From positions 1,054,001-1,118,000 of the forward strand of contig JAPZLL010000005.1 in the NCBI GenBank assembly GCA_036250225.1: 64,000 nt of DNA, read 5' to 3'. The position numbers and the translations under genes were made by a program. This document shows, piece by piece, positions 32,930 through 44,700 of the stretch; the stretch's first letter is position 1, and the number at the start of each line of letters is the position of its first letter. The notes under the pieces are model-generated. The model was given only the letters and a program-made list of their open reading frames with translations. It had not been told where the DNA came from and did no database searches. This DNA is from Cercophora sp. LCS_1. Lineage: Eukaryota > Ascomycota > Sordariomycetes > Sordariales > Lasiosphaeriaceae.

Positions 32930-35486
32930 ATGCGGTTTTCGACCTTTTTGCTGGCCGTTGCCGGCCTGGCATCGTCCGTCAATGCATATTGGCTGGGCGA
33001 TATAGCCCGTGAGAGCTTCGAGTTGGTGGTTGCGAGCGCTTTGCTGATGATTCTCAAGACCGAGGGCTTGCGCCCTTTGCTGGACCCAACTACCCTGTGT
33101 TTCGCAATGTCAAGGACTATGGAGCAAGAGGTTGGTGTCGCTGGCCTAAAGTTCCGGTTGAGAAAAGGGGTCAGGGGTCCTGACAGGGAGTACAGGTGAT
33201 GGCGTTACGGATGATACCGCCGCCATCAACGCGGCCATCACTGCTGGGAACCCGTGCAACAGGGGATGTGTAAGTCGGCGGACGCAAGTTGGAGAAGTGA
33301 GTGTCTCATTGCATATGGCAGGCATCATCGACGACAACTCCTGGACTGGTCTACTTCCCGGCTGGAACATATCTGATATCAGGTTCGATCCGGCCGGCCT
33401 ACTTCACCATGCTCTACGGTGATGCCGCCAACCCACCCACGCTCAAGGCAACGGCGAACTTTGAAGGGTTTGGACTCATCGACGGCAATCCTTACTATAC
33501 AGACGTGCTCAACTGGAAGTCGGTCAACGTGTTCTTCCGTCAGGTTCGCAACTTTATCATCGACACAACGGCAATTCCGCCAGCCAAGGCCGCTACAGGC
33601 ATGCACTGGCCGACTTCGCAAGCGACAAGTCTGCAGAACATTGTCTTCAACATGCCCGCCACTCCGGATGTTGTTCACGTTGGTCTGTTTATTGAGGAGG
33701 GCAGCGGTGGGTTTATAACTGATCTCACCTTCAACGGCGGTGCCTCGGGCGCCAGCATGGGAAACCAGCAGTACACGATGCGCAACTTGAAGTTTAACAA
33801 CTGCAAGACTGCCATCATTCAGATTTGGGACTGGGGCTGGACGTATGTCGGACTTTCCATCAACAACTGCCAGGTCGGTATCGATATGACGGGCGGCGGC
33901 TCCAATGCCATCACGACTGGGTCGGTGACTTTGATCGACAGCACTCTAACCAATGTGGGCGTCGGCATCAAAACAGCATGGACAGGCAACTCGTCCCCTG
34001 AAACGGCAGGTAGCTTGGTTCTCGAAAACATCCAGCTCAGCAATGTTCCAGTCGCAGTGCAAGGACCAAACGGGAATCTCCTCAATGGAGGCACCACCAC
34101 CATTGCCGCTTGGGGCAACGGTCACAGCTACACGCCCAACGGCCCTCGCGAATTCAGCGGCCCCATCACGCCCAACCCCCGGCCGGCATCGCTCCTCGTC
34201 AACGGACGATACTACACACGTTCCAAGCCGCAATATGAGTCCCTTCCCGCGTCGTCCTTCCTCTCGGTTCGCTCATTCGGCGTAAGAGGCGACGCAGCGG
34301 CCGACGATACGGCGGCCCTTCAAGCGGCGATTGACCAGGCCGTGTCTTCAAACAGGATCCTGTTTCTCGATTACGGACTGTACCGTGTCACGAATACGAT
34401 CAGGATTCCTCCTGGAGCACGCATTGTGGGCGAGTCATTTCCTGTCATTCTTTCGGCTGGCCCATACTTTAACGACATCAACAACCCAAGGCCAGTGGTG
34501 CAGGTTGGCAGCGTCTCGGGACAAGTCGGTCAAGTGGAGCTTAGTGACTTTATTATCTCGACGCAAAATGCCCAGGCCGGCGCTGTGTGTATCGAGTACA
34601 ACCTTGCGACCAGCGGCACGCCGAGCGGCATGTGGGATGTCCATGTCCGGATTGGTGGCTTTACCGGCACGCAGCAGCAAGTTGCGCAGTGCTTGAAGTC
34701 GCCGGGTAATCCAACTGTCAAGCCCGAGTGCATTGTGGCATTCATGGCGATGCACATCACCAAGGGCGCAAGTGGGTTATACATGGAGAATGTTTGGTTG
34801 TGGACGGCGGATCACGACATTGACGATCAGCCGAATACGCAAATCACGATTTACTCGGGTAGAGGATTGTGTAAGTCCGTCCCATGGTGAGTGACGAGAG
34901 CTTTATTGATATTCGACAGTGATCGACTCAGAAAAGGGCAACTTTTGGTTATACGGCACGGGATCGGAACACCACGTCCTGTATCAGTACCAACTCGTCA
35001 AGACCCAAAACATCTTCATGGGGCAGATTCAAACCGAGACACCGTGGGTCACCCTCTGCCCTCTATCGCAGATCCAAGACTGACAAATCCAGATACTACA
35101 TGCCCATCCCCAACGCCCTGGTCCCATTCAACCCCATCCCGGCGCTCTACGACCCCGACTATCGCGCCTCGTGCGTGGGCGTCGCCGGCAACTGCCCAGC
35201 ATCATGGGGTCTCCGAACAATCGACTCGCGCAACATTTTCGTCTACGGCGCCGGTCTGTACTCCTTCTTTGACAATTACAGCACAGCATGCTCCACTTTC
35301 ACCGCTGGCCAAACCTGCCAGGCGCGCATCACATCGATTGAAGGCGTCGCAGACAATATCAACATTTACAACCTCAACACGATTGGGTCGCAGAGCATGC
35401 TCAACCGGAACGGCGCCATGGTGGCCTGGTACAATGATAACGTCAACGTGTTTCCCTCGTGTATTGCCGTGTACAAGAGCAATTAG
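32930..35486 (+). CDS. GH55 exo-beta-1,3-glucanase (secreted)
   Basis: Predicted to release glucose from the ends of beta-1,3-glucans outside the cell (nutrition, wall turnover or mycoparasitism). Exons are 32930-33008, 33059-33130, 33196-33269, 33322-34870, 34920-35043 and 35093-35486, giving 763 aa. A clear signal peptide (MRFSTFLLAVAGLASSVNA, cleavage before YW) is followed by two right-handed beta-helix halves. Each half opens with the pectate-lyase-like pattern: VFRNVKDYGARGDGVTDDTA with AGTYLISGSI, then FLSVRSFGVRGDAAADDTAA with YGLYRVTNTIRIPPGA. The GH55 core DHDIDDQPN, YSGRGLLIDSEKGNFWLYGT, EHHVLYQYQLV and RTIDSRNIFVYGAGLYSFF is intact. All five introns are 47-65 nt, GT-AG and in phase. 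The length is typical of the family. Confidence 0.94.
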
Positions 35487-35537
35487 CACACATTTCCTTC
35501 GCATCACACATAGTCTTTTGATAGTTGAAATATCAAA

Positions 35538-36555
35538 TCACCCATCAAGTGAATACTCCCCCGTTCCCCTTCCCATCTCAACCAGCCTCTGTCTCATCCC
35601 CTCGGCAATCTGTTTTTGTCGCTCATCCAAACACGAGAAATCAACGTCCGAAACCCACTCGCCAACCCCATGCTGCAGCACATTCCTCGCTCTATCATTT
35701 CGTCCATGCACAGACCCGACACTCCCGTGCATTGTCAATCGTTCTGCACCAATATCGTACACACCCCGATGCAAAATATTATTATCGTAGAAGACGATAT
35801 CACCTGCTTTCAGCACCACGCGTGTCTCACCCTCTAAAGGGTCATACTCACCTGCGCACCGCTCGGCCTCGGTACGCGCGCGCTTATGCGACCCCGGTAT
35901 GATCAGGAGTGAAGAATCAGGAAACAAAGGGAGGTTCCATTGCGTGTGGTGCGTTGGACGCGCCAAAATTGCCAGTTCGGACTGGGGGTCAGCGGTCCAG
36001 GGGATGTCGTCTCTGTGCCAGCGAAGGGTGAAGGGTTCGGGAGGCGCGACGAGGAGGTTGAGGAGTTCGAGGGTTAGGGAGTCGGGGGTGACCGGGGTTT
36101 GGGAACCCGAGGTGGAGGAGATCAGGAGGGAGGAGACGGTTAGGAGACGGGGGGAGAAGTAGAGGTTGAGAAAGGGGGTTGTTATTGTTGAGGGGAGGGA
36201 GGGGTGCTTTGCCCTTTGTTTAGCGTGTGGGGATCGAAGGGAGAGAAATGGTGGCACAGACGAGGAGGTGTTGGACGCCCCAGATTGGGAGCGGGTTCGT
36301 GGGGGTTTGTTTGGGCCAGGGCGGGAATTGACGTGGGAGGGTGCGGACGTCTATCGTTGTTAGATGCGGATGTTGTGAGATGGTGGGATTCTCACGGTGC
36401 CAGTTGCCGCCGCGGGCGAGGGTTGTGAGTTCGGAGGCGGCGGTGCGGAGGGTTTCGAGCTCGGTGGGGGAGAGGAAGGAGGGGATGATGACGTAGCCTT
36501 TTGCACGGAGGCTTTCTGTTATGGAATCGTCAGTTTGGGTGATGTTGGCTGACAT
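35538..36555 (-). CDS. Phytanoyl-CoA dioxygenase (PhyH) family protein
   Basis: A non-haem Fe(II)/2-oxoglutarate-dependent oxygenase; the fungal substrate is not predictable. Exons are 36555-36396, 36350-36262 and 36206-35538, giving 305 aa. The N-terminus has the family's FLSPTELETLRTAASEL segment and VRTLPRQFPPWPK, and exon 3 restores HPSLP...FLNLYFSPRLL. The iron ligands are H147 and D149 (LRWHRDD) and H229 (ILHRGVY). The 2-oxoglutarate arginine is expected in AERLTMHGSV. Intron 1 is gtgaga...gatag. Intron 2 starts with the weak donor gtctgt but has a good branch (gctaaac) and keeps the frame. The stop codon lies only 51 bases from that of the convergent GH55 gene, so the 3' untranslated regions must overlap. 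Confidence 0.88.
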
Positions 36556-37320
36556 GGTTGGCTGGACTTCTTGTGAGTTGCGAGTTGGTGAGGGGGGGAA
36601 GGTGCGCCTGGTGTGGGTGGTGGGGTAATCAAGGGGTAACGTGTGTGTGCACGATTGCCGTTCTGCAGCCCTTTTCGGGACTCATCGGTCGGGAATAAAG
36701 TTGACCTTGGGGGTTAATTCTAAACGGCTGGCCGGGAGTTGCACTGGTCGTCGTTGCAACTTGCACGCTGGCAGTGGAAGCTGGTCAGCGTGGGTACAGA
36801 ATATGCGTGGCTTATACACGTTTTGGAGGGCGTACTTTAGATAGGGCGCTTTACAAGTATTCCCATCGCTGATAAACTCTTATCTGGGTATTCTACAGTG
36901 AATTGATTGAGAAAATATTTTTTATACCGTTTTCCCAATGTGCAGAGATCAACTGAACACGCACTTGGTTCTCTACAGCGTCTTTATTTTGTCTGCCGAC
37001 AACCTGCGGCACTGCAGAGCGCAGGAGACAGCACCATTCACCCATGACCTCCTGTCGTCTACTTGATTCTGAAATCCATTCCAAGAACCTTAAATACCAG
37101 GAAGCAAAATTCGCATAGATTCACAAAAACTATGATTCAGTTCCCAGTCGTTGAGTCGATGACATAATCCCTTATCAGCCACGTGCTTTCGCGCGATCCT
37201 TTCAACGCCAAAACGGATTGAGCATCGCCCGTTGGCGCGCGTCTCACCTGCCCCGGCGTCATCTCCCACATCTCATCTTCAATTTCAACCCTCGACTCTC
37301 ACTCAACTTCGTCTCCCAAA
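36556..37320. other. Divergent promoter between the PhyH gene and the DUF2461 gene
   Basis: About 765 bases serving two divergent genes. A C-rich leader with CAAAATG precedes the DUF2461 start. No other gene is seen. Confidence 0.5.
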
Positions 37321-38726
37321 ATGCCTCCTAAACGCAAATCTGCTGCCGCCACCAAGGCCAAAGCGCCCGCGACACCAGAAACCAAGTCGTCGTCCCGTCG
37401 CCGGTCTCAGCGCATCAGCTCATCTGCAACAAAGAGCCACTACTTTGACGGCGAAACCGAGTCCGAAGACGAGATTCAACCGCCTTCCAAAAAACTCAAA
37501 GTTCAAAATGTCAACGGAAAGGGCGCTAAAAGGGTTACCAGAAAGGAGGCATCTTCTGATGAGGATAACTACCAAGATGACGATGACGATGAGGAGGAGG
37601 ATCAAGATGAACAAGACGAAGATGAAGCCACCTCATCCGAGTCACCGCCTCCTAAAAAGGGTCTCAAAAGGGGACCCAAGAAGGGCAGCAAGGCCACCAC
37701 CAAAGTCGCCAAAGTGACCGCCACCGCCCAATCTGACGACGAATCCTCCTTTGATGAGGACGCCCCTCCAAAAGTGACCTTCATTCCCCTCCCCAAATTG
37801 CGCGACACAGACGGCATCCCCTATGCCGACGACAGACTGCACAAAAACACGTTATCGTTCCTTTCCGACCTCAAAGCCAACAACAAGCGCTCCTGGCTGA
37901 AATGTACCTTTCTCTGCTTCCCTTCTACATTCCGTGTTAATTAAGAAAAAAATCCAGCCCACGACCCAGAATACCGCCGCTCCCTCAAAGACTGGGAATC
38001 CTACGCAACCACCGTGACCGACAAAATCATGGAACTCGACCCCACCATCCCCGAACTGCCCTTCAAAGACATCAATTTCCGCATCTACCGCGACATCCGC
38101 TTTTCCAACGATCCAACACCGTACAAGGTATTCCATCCTCCCTTTACAGTCCCTTTCCTTTCCTTCTCTTTCCCTCTTCCATCGGAACTGGGTGTTGACA
38201 ATCCCAGCCACACTACGCGGCAGCCTGGTCCCGCACAGGCCGCAAAGGCCCGTACGCATGCTACTATATACACGTCGAACCAGGCCACTCGTTCGTCGGC
38301 GGCGGCCTATGGCATCCCGATGGCGAATCCGTCCAGCGTCTGCGCGCGTCCATAGACGAGCGTCCACGACGATGGCGACGCGTCTTGACAGACCCGACAT
38401 TCACAGACGTGTTTTTCCCCGAGGTGGCCAAGGCAAAGTCGAAAGACCGCGAGGCTGTCGCGCTCAAAGCTTTTGCGGCGAAAAATCAAGAGAATGCGCT
38501 GAAGACGAAACCAAAGGGGTTTCTGGCCGAGCATCGTGATATCGAGCTGTTGAAACTGAGGAATTTCACAGTTGGGAAAAAGGTTGATGAGGGGTTGTTT
38601 ACCAGGGAGGGCGGGCAGGACGAGGTGGTCAAGGTGATTGGGGCTTTGGTTGGGTTTGTGACGCACTTGAATCGGGTCGTGAGGCCGGATCCGGGGGATG
38701 ATGATGAGGAGAGTGATGAGGAGTGA
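37321..38726 (+). CDS. DUF2461 family protein with acidic/basic N-terminal tail
   Basis: The function is unknown; DUF2461 proteins are widespread in bacteria and fungi without a proven role. Exons are 37321-37903, 37958-38127 and 38208-38726, giving 423 aa. Residues 1-150 are disordered and highly charged: a Lys/Arg/Ser-rich start (MPPKRKSAAATKAK, SSSRRRSQR), a strongly acidic D/E block and a second basic block (KKGLKRGPKKGSK). This suggests a nuclear, chromatin-associated protein, by inference. The DUF2461 domain follows: LHKNTLSFLSDLKANNKRSW, HDPEYRRSLKDWESY, FKDINFRIYRDIRFSNDPTP, YAAAWSRTGRKGPYACYYIH and PGHSFVGGGLWHPDGES. The start codon has the context CAAAATG. Introns are 54 and 80 nt. 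Confidence 0.88.
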
Positions 38727-39077
38727 TTTCGTAGGGAGTTGGATTTTGAAGGCATTGGATATGTTTGCTTCGGAATACATGCACGGATTTTGTATATCGG
38801 CGTTTGAGCTTGTTATTCCATCTCTCTTGCTCGTTTTGCGTCACCAAGAGGACCAATTCGGTTTAATAGAATCTCATTATCAACCCCAGGGTATCTCTCC
38901 ACCTCCCAATTGACTTCACTGGGAGACACAACCAGCTAACCATTCCAACCCAAGCCAAAAGAAAAAGATATAAATGAAGCAATACAAGTTCTGGTATCGT
39001 CGGTATCAAATGCCATCCGCAGCGCTATCAAAGCAAATTCCCAACTCATAAATCCACCCATTACCTCGTCTCTGTTA
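38727..39077. other. Convergent 3' region
   Basis: About 350 bases between the stop codons of the DUF2461 gene (+) and the Ala/Pro-rich gene (-). It holds both 3' ends only. Confidence 0.5.
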
Positions 39078-39852
39078 TTAAGCGGTAGTGGTCGGCGCCG
39101 GAGCCGCAGCCGCGGCAGGGGCAGCAGGCGCCTCCTCCTTCTTCTCCTCAGCGGGCGCAGCCGGGGCAGCGGCGGGGGCCGGAGCCGGAGTCTCAGCCGC
39201 CGGAGCGGGAGCGGGGGTCTCTGCGGGGGCAGGAGCAGCGGCCGGAGCAGCGGCCGGAGCAGCAGGAGTCTCGGCAGCCGGGGCCGGGGCAGCAGCGGGC
39301 TCAGCAGCGGGCTCAGCAGCGGGTGCGGCGGGCGCAGGTGCAGCTTCAGCGGCTGGGGCGGCAGCGGGAGCGGCAGCAGGAGCAGGAGCAGGAGCGGCGG
39401 CGGTGGCTTCGGCGGGAGCGGCGGCTACACCTGAGTCAGTTTATGCTTTGTGACGATGTCAATTTCGACTTGAACCCACCAGGCGCAGCGGGTGTCTCAG
39501 CGGCAGGGGCGGCGGGAGCCGGAGCGGTGGCGGGCTCAGCTAATCCTGTAATCAGTCTTTCTGTCTATCAATCGTGAATTTTCGGTCGACATACCAGCCG
39601 GGACAGCAGCGGGCGCGGGCGCGGGCGCCGTCTCGGTCGTTGCGGGCTCAGCAGCGGGAGCGTCTTCGGTCTTGGTAGGTTCGGTCAGGGTCTCTTGCAG
39701 CTTGGTCGACTTCTTCTTGAAGGCGGCCTTGAGCCTGCCCTTGAGGTTGTCGAAGGCGTGGAGGGCTGGAGACACGATGGTCAGTCGAACCGCTTCTTCT
39801 GCGCAAGCCAGCGAAGAGATAGGAAATGAAGAAGCATACGAATTCCGGGCAT
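39078..39852 (-). CDS. Ala/Pro-rich low-complexity protein with a short basic N-terminal helix
   Basis: Exons are 39852-39840, 39765-39595, 39539-39480 and 39430-39078, giving 198 aa. The first exon is 13 nt and encodes only MPGI plus one base; its ATG has the context gccaaaATGc. The N-terminus LHAFDNLKGRLKAAFKKKST is a predicted amphipathic basic helix, followed by an acidic TEPTKTEDAPAAEP stretch. Residues from about 45 to the end are almost wholly Ala, Pro and Glu in A-P-A / A-E-T-P units, with one EEKKEE patch near the C-terminus. There is no signal peptide or transmembrane segment. The intron positions (two inside the repeat) each preserve the repeat phase, which supports the model. The function is unknown. 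It is probably a soluble, intrinsically disordered protein. Confidence 0.75.
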
Positions 39853-41700
39853 TTTGGCGGCTGAGTCTGCTAACTCTGGGGGAACTTGATGCGAAACAAG
39901 AAATGTATTCTCCGAGAGAGTGTCGTCGTACCGGCGATGGATGGTGATTGTTGAGGAAAAAAAGAGGGGGAAGAAGGACGACAGGTGGTTGACAACGGAT
40001 TAAATATAGGTCACACACGCACACCACCCTTCCCACGCCAAACGAGAGACACCCAGCTGTAGGTAATTACGGTAACGGGATGCTCCCTTCTCTCTTCCCC
40101 CACCCCCTTTGCTTGGCGACCTCCCCCATCATCGTCTGAGACATTGCTTGGCGCTGGACAGAAAAGGATATCCACTGCCAGCACTTTCTTCGAGTTTTCC
40201 CTTCTCAAAAACGCAATCTCATGATCACAACTATCTATATAGCTATAAAAACACAATTGAAACCCATCCCACAGATCACAACTCCCCATCTCTCTGTTCC
40301 ATCGCCCAGAAGCCATCCAATCTCCCATCTCGACATCCAATTCTACCATCCACCCCAGCCCCACATCAGTCCAGACCTCAAACCGAGCTGCAAACAAGCA
40401 TTTCCCCGCGCCAGAAGGGACCAAGCCCAGGGGACCAAATGACACCAGAGAGCGCTTGTCAGAGAATCGAAAACAGCCTATCAGTTCATCGAACCCATCA
40501 TTCGTCACTGGAACGCGCAACTCCCGAACGCTGGCGTCTCCATCCGTTTGCGCTCATCATCATTCCGTAGCCTCCCGTCCCTCTCTTCCTTCTCGACCCA
40601 AAAGTTCCGCTTTCAACGAGCAACCGCCGGCGACGGCGACCCCGTTGCCAAAACAATCACCGGCGGCTTACAGATTAAAAACCCAACAATCGTCCCGAAA
40701 TAAAATAATAACAACAAAAAAAAAAGCGGAACTCGGTAAATAAAATATCGTATCCCAACACCAAAAGACCAAGACCCTCCTCCCGATCGACGGTTGATCC
40801 AGCTCAACAAAAATGTTCAGCGTGAGATGAAATAACCCCTCAGATGCACATACATACGTCTGAACTGCAGACCAGCTACCAGCAGAAGAACTGCATCCAC
40901 TAACCAACTACATAGCAGAAGAACTGCACCCTGTTCACCTGCCAGCTTCTTCGAGCACTAGTAGCAGCAGCAGAAGCAGCATCAGCATCAGCTCACAACA
41001 AACCTGCATGCATCAAGCAGCATGCAATGCGCAAGTGCTTCGCCTCAATTCGGTTCCGCATTCCTCATCTGTAAACGGCTCCTCTCCTCTCCCTCGACAA
41101 TTGTTTGCGCCCAACAACTGGTCAATCACACAATAGCTCAACTCGCAAGTCTCGTCATACCTTACTTTGGCTCGCGGTGACAGTGCGTACTCTCCTCCGT
41201 ATCTCGGACACCCTTTTCAGAAAGATAGGGATTCCAAACAGCGCAATGGAACAGTCCAGAGAACACCATGTACACGCCACAAGACACAAACCCGGTTCAC
41301 TTCACTTCACCAACACGACGATCCCGCAGCGCTCAGGCACTCGGCAACCAAAAACTGCACCAAATACGTATTTGTTCAGGGTCAACCCCACCCTAACCAC
41401 GCATCACCACGCATCCAACGCAGGTACTACCCAAACACTCGACAAGACACAAGTTCCGCCCGCCCGCCCGATCCCAGGTCCCGCAACTCCGTCAAACGCC
41501 AGTGCAATGCAAATTCCCCCATTTCCTCTCCAACCCCAATTTTCGGCCGTTTGCTAGTCGTTCTACGACCGACCGACCGACCACCTTGATTCCTTGACCC
41601 GCAGTCTCTTCATTACATCATTGCCTCACAAAAGTCACACATCCGACATACAAGACCGATGGTGCAGTGACATGGATGCCAGATGCGGAAGCAGGCGGCT
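39853..41700. other. Promoter region of the Ala/Pro-rich gene and phytochrome 3' flank
   Basis: About 1.85 kb without a supported gene. It contains C-rich leader-like DNA (40.1-40.6 kb), a CAG/CAT-rich patch near 40960-41000 and a short GACC repeat at 41565-41584. Confidence 0.4.
41565..41584. repeat. GACC tetranucleotide repeat
   Basis: About four and a half GACC units lie in the 3' flank of the phytochrome gene. It is a simple repeat. Confidence 0.6.
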
Positions 41701-44700
41701 CTATGCCACCGTCGCCTGCGCCGTCTTCGCGGTCCGTTGATCCGCTCCATCCACCGGCTGCAGTCGCGGTGATTCTCGAGAGGCGAACCAGCCACCTCGC
41801 TCCCATTCGCCTGGCACATACACAGACCCGTTCCGGACGCCGTCATTGCTGATTCCCAGCAGCAGCGTCTCCAGCCTCTTGAAGTCGATCGGCTTGAGAA
41901 TCCAGCCGTCAAATCCGGCGTTGACGTACGTCGTCTTTTCGCGCTCCACCAATGATGCCGACACCGCAATAATGGGGATGTGCCCGTGGCTGCGTGCCAC
42001 CTCTGACAGATCCGCGTGCTTGATCCAGTGCTCGAACGAACGGATCATCTTGGTGCTAGAAAGGCCGTCCACAATGGGCATCTGCAACTGTTAGCTGACT
42101 TGTACAATACCGTGACGACCCCGGCCAAACCCACCTGCATGTCCATCAGCACCACGTCGTAGTCCTCGGGCTTTTCCTTGTATATCGTTGCACAATCCTC
42201 CCCGTTCACGGCGTGAGACACCCTGTGCCCGACCTTTTCCAGCCTCTTGCGCAGAACTTTGACATTGATCGGATCGTCCTCGGCCACAAGCACATGTAGC
42301 TTCGTCGGGGGCGTCCTGCGTGGCTGGATCATCGTAACGCCTTTGTCCTCTGTCGTTGGTATCTCGAACAGCACGCGAGATGTTGAGCTCTGTTGTGGCA
42401 TCTCCGGCAGGTCCTGATAATCGTCGGCCATCCGCACCGGTCGGATGGGCACCTTTGTATCCGTTACATATTGCACACCCACGGGCTCGGCCGGCTTTCC
42501 AGGTGTCAGCGTCTTGCCCGGGGTGGACTGCGACCGAGAAGGATGGTCAGGCCGGAGTTTCTGCTTGTCAGGGCTAACCGATCGTGAAGCCTGTGGCTGC
42601 CCAGTTGCAGCCCCAGAGTTATAATACGGACCGCGCGAGTTTCGCCGGCGCTCGGCAACCGCCTCAGAATCCGGATCGCCCAAAGCCAATGGCATTTGAA
42701 TGGCATCAATCAACCGCTCCGCATCACTCATGACACTCCTGGCACTGCCCCGACTAGTGGCACTGCGGTGGCTAGAAACACTCCGCGTTTCCTCAAAACT
42801 CATTTGAGGAGAAATTGTCGGCGGTTGGCTCGAGTTGTTGACCGAGGCAGCGCTCCCTCTATCGACCAAGGTCACTTCCCCGTCTCGAATCTTGGGCTCC
42901 ACAGCCGTGACCCCCGAGTTGGCTGACGCTGAAATCGACACCGGGACCGGAGTATCCGTCCCTTGGGTTGAATTGGGACTCGATGGCTTCTCTTCTGGCA
43001 GGTCAAAAGGAAGCTGGACGACGAATCGGGAGCCTTTCCCAAGCTCGGATTTCAGTCGTAACTGGCCGTCCATGTTGCGGAGAATTCTGGCAACAACAGC
43101 GAGGCCGAGCCCGAGAGTTCGCTCGTCCTTGGGTTTCGGTTCCGGGCTTTCCTTCATGTCGAACATGTCATCGTCGACATCAGTTACCTGTTCGAGGTCT
43201 CGAAATAGGTTGTCCAGCTTGGTCTCGCTCATGCCCTCGCCGGTGTCTTGTACCACGATGTCGACCCGAACTCGGCGATCCAGCACCTCTGCAACATAGA
43301 GTTCGACCTTGATGGAACCCTGTGATGTGTGCTGGACAGCATTTGCTGTAACGTTCGCCACAGCTTGCCTGACCCGACGTTGGTCGCCGCACACATATCG
43401 AGGCAGGCCCGGGTGCTCGATAAACTCGTATTCGATGCCCTTGCGTTTCGCGTCGGTCTTAAAAGGATCCGTTCCTTCTCTGATGCACGCCGGCAGGTCG
43501 AATACCTCGTCCTTGACCAAATCCTTCCCTTCTTCTGTCTTTGTAAGATCAAGTAGATCGTTTATGACGTAAATCAGTGACTTCGATGCCGAGTGAGACC
43601 TTGCAAGGTTGTCCCTGGTTTCCTGGTCCAGGGAGCCCTCGAGCGCAATCTCCAGGTAGTTGATGATGGCGTTCAGGGGAGTTCGCACCTCGTGGGCCGA
43701 GTTTGCCAGCAGCAAACGCGTAAGTCGGCTATTCTGCAACGCTGCTTCTTTCTGTCTCCAGACTTCAATGAACTTTCCGTAGACCAAGCAAAGCACTGCA
43801 GCCGTTTCAATCTGCTCCTCTGACCATTCACGACACTTGCCAAGAACCGTTTCATGCCACGTCTTGAAGCTCTTTCTCGGCTCCAGGTACGCAGACGTAC
43901 CCTCCTTGATCACCTTCTCATATGGGTTACCGGCCCACTTCACCTCCCTAATTTGGCCCTTTCTGAAGAACACAATGAAGTCATTCCCACCGACACTGAG
44001 AGGGACATACAGCAGACCAGCTATGACCGCAAATCCGGGAGGGTAGCGCAAGTCGGGGAATTCGGTGCGAACATCCTGTGTTGTGACAACCGAAGTGAAC
44101 TTGCGTAGTCTTAGGTACTCGAGCATCGCGAGCGCTTCCTGTGACTGTTCGAGCTTTCCCAGTATTTTGGTCTCCTCGCGGATCGATAAGACACCAAAGT
44201 CAGCATCGAACAATTTCAGCAAGTCATCCGAGGAAGCTATAATATAGCCCGAGGGGTTTTTGTCTGTGGGAACGGTGTTGATGAGCTTCCGGGCCTGTAG
44301 CCGCGACGCATACGAAAGCCGCTCTATGTTCCTCGAAGCCGTATCACCAACGAGTCGGCACATTTTCCGAATGGGAAAGGAGACACGCATTCCCTTGGTC
44401 CCATAAGAATGGCATGCAATGAGTCCCCACAGGTCGCCAAACGCGTTGATGGAAATTGACATCGATGATCGGACAGCCATGTTAGCCAGATACTTGAGGT
44501 GGATAGGTGACATGGCTCGCAGATACGAATGCGTCATATCCAAGGGGGTCTCGAGGTCCTCGACGGATCGACAGACAATTCTAGCTGATTCGAGGTCTCG
44601 GTCGTATAGTAATCGCACCCTGTTGAGTTTGTATAGCTCGCGTGCTTGTTTCGGTATGTCAGTCGCTGGGAAATGGAGACCCTTGTAAAGATCTCTAGTT

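Noticed and set aside
33380..33395. ggttcgatcc resembling a tRNA B box
   Set aside because: It lies inside GH55 coding sequence with no cloverleaf around it.
39088..39453. Long Ala/Gly ORF on + opposite the Ala/Pro-rich gene
   Set aside because: It is the complement of a GCN/CCN repeat. The - strand gene has a start, splice sites and a non-repetitive N-terminus.
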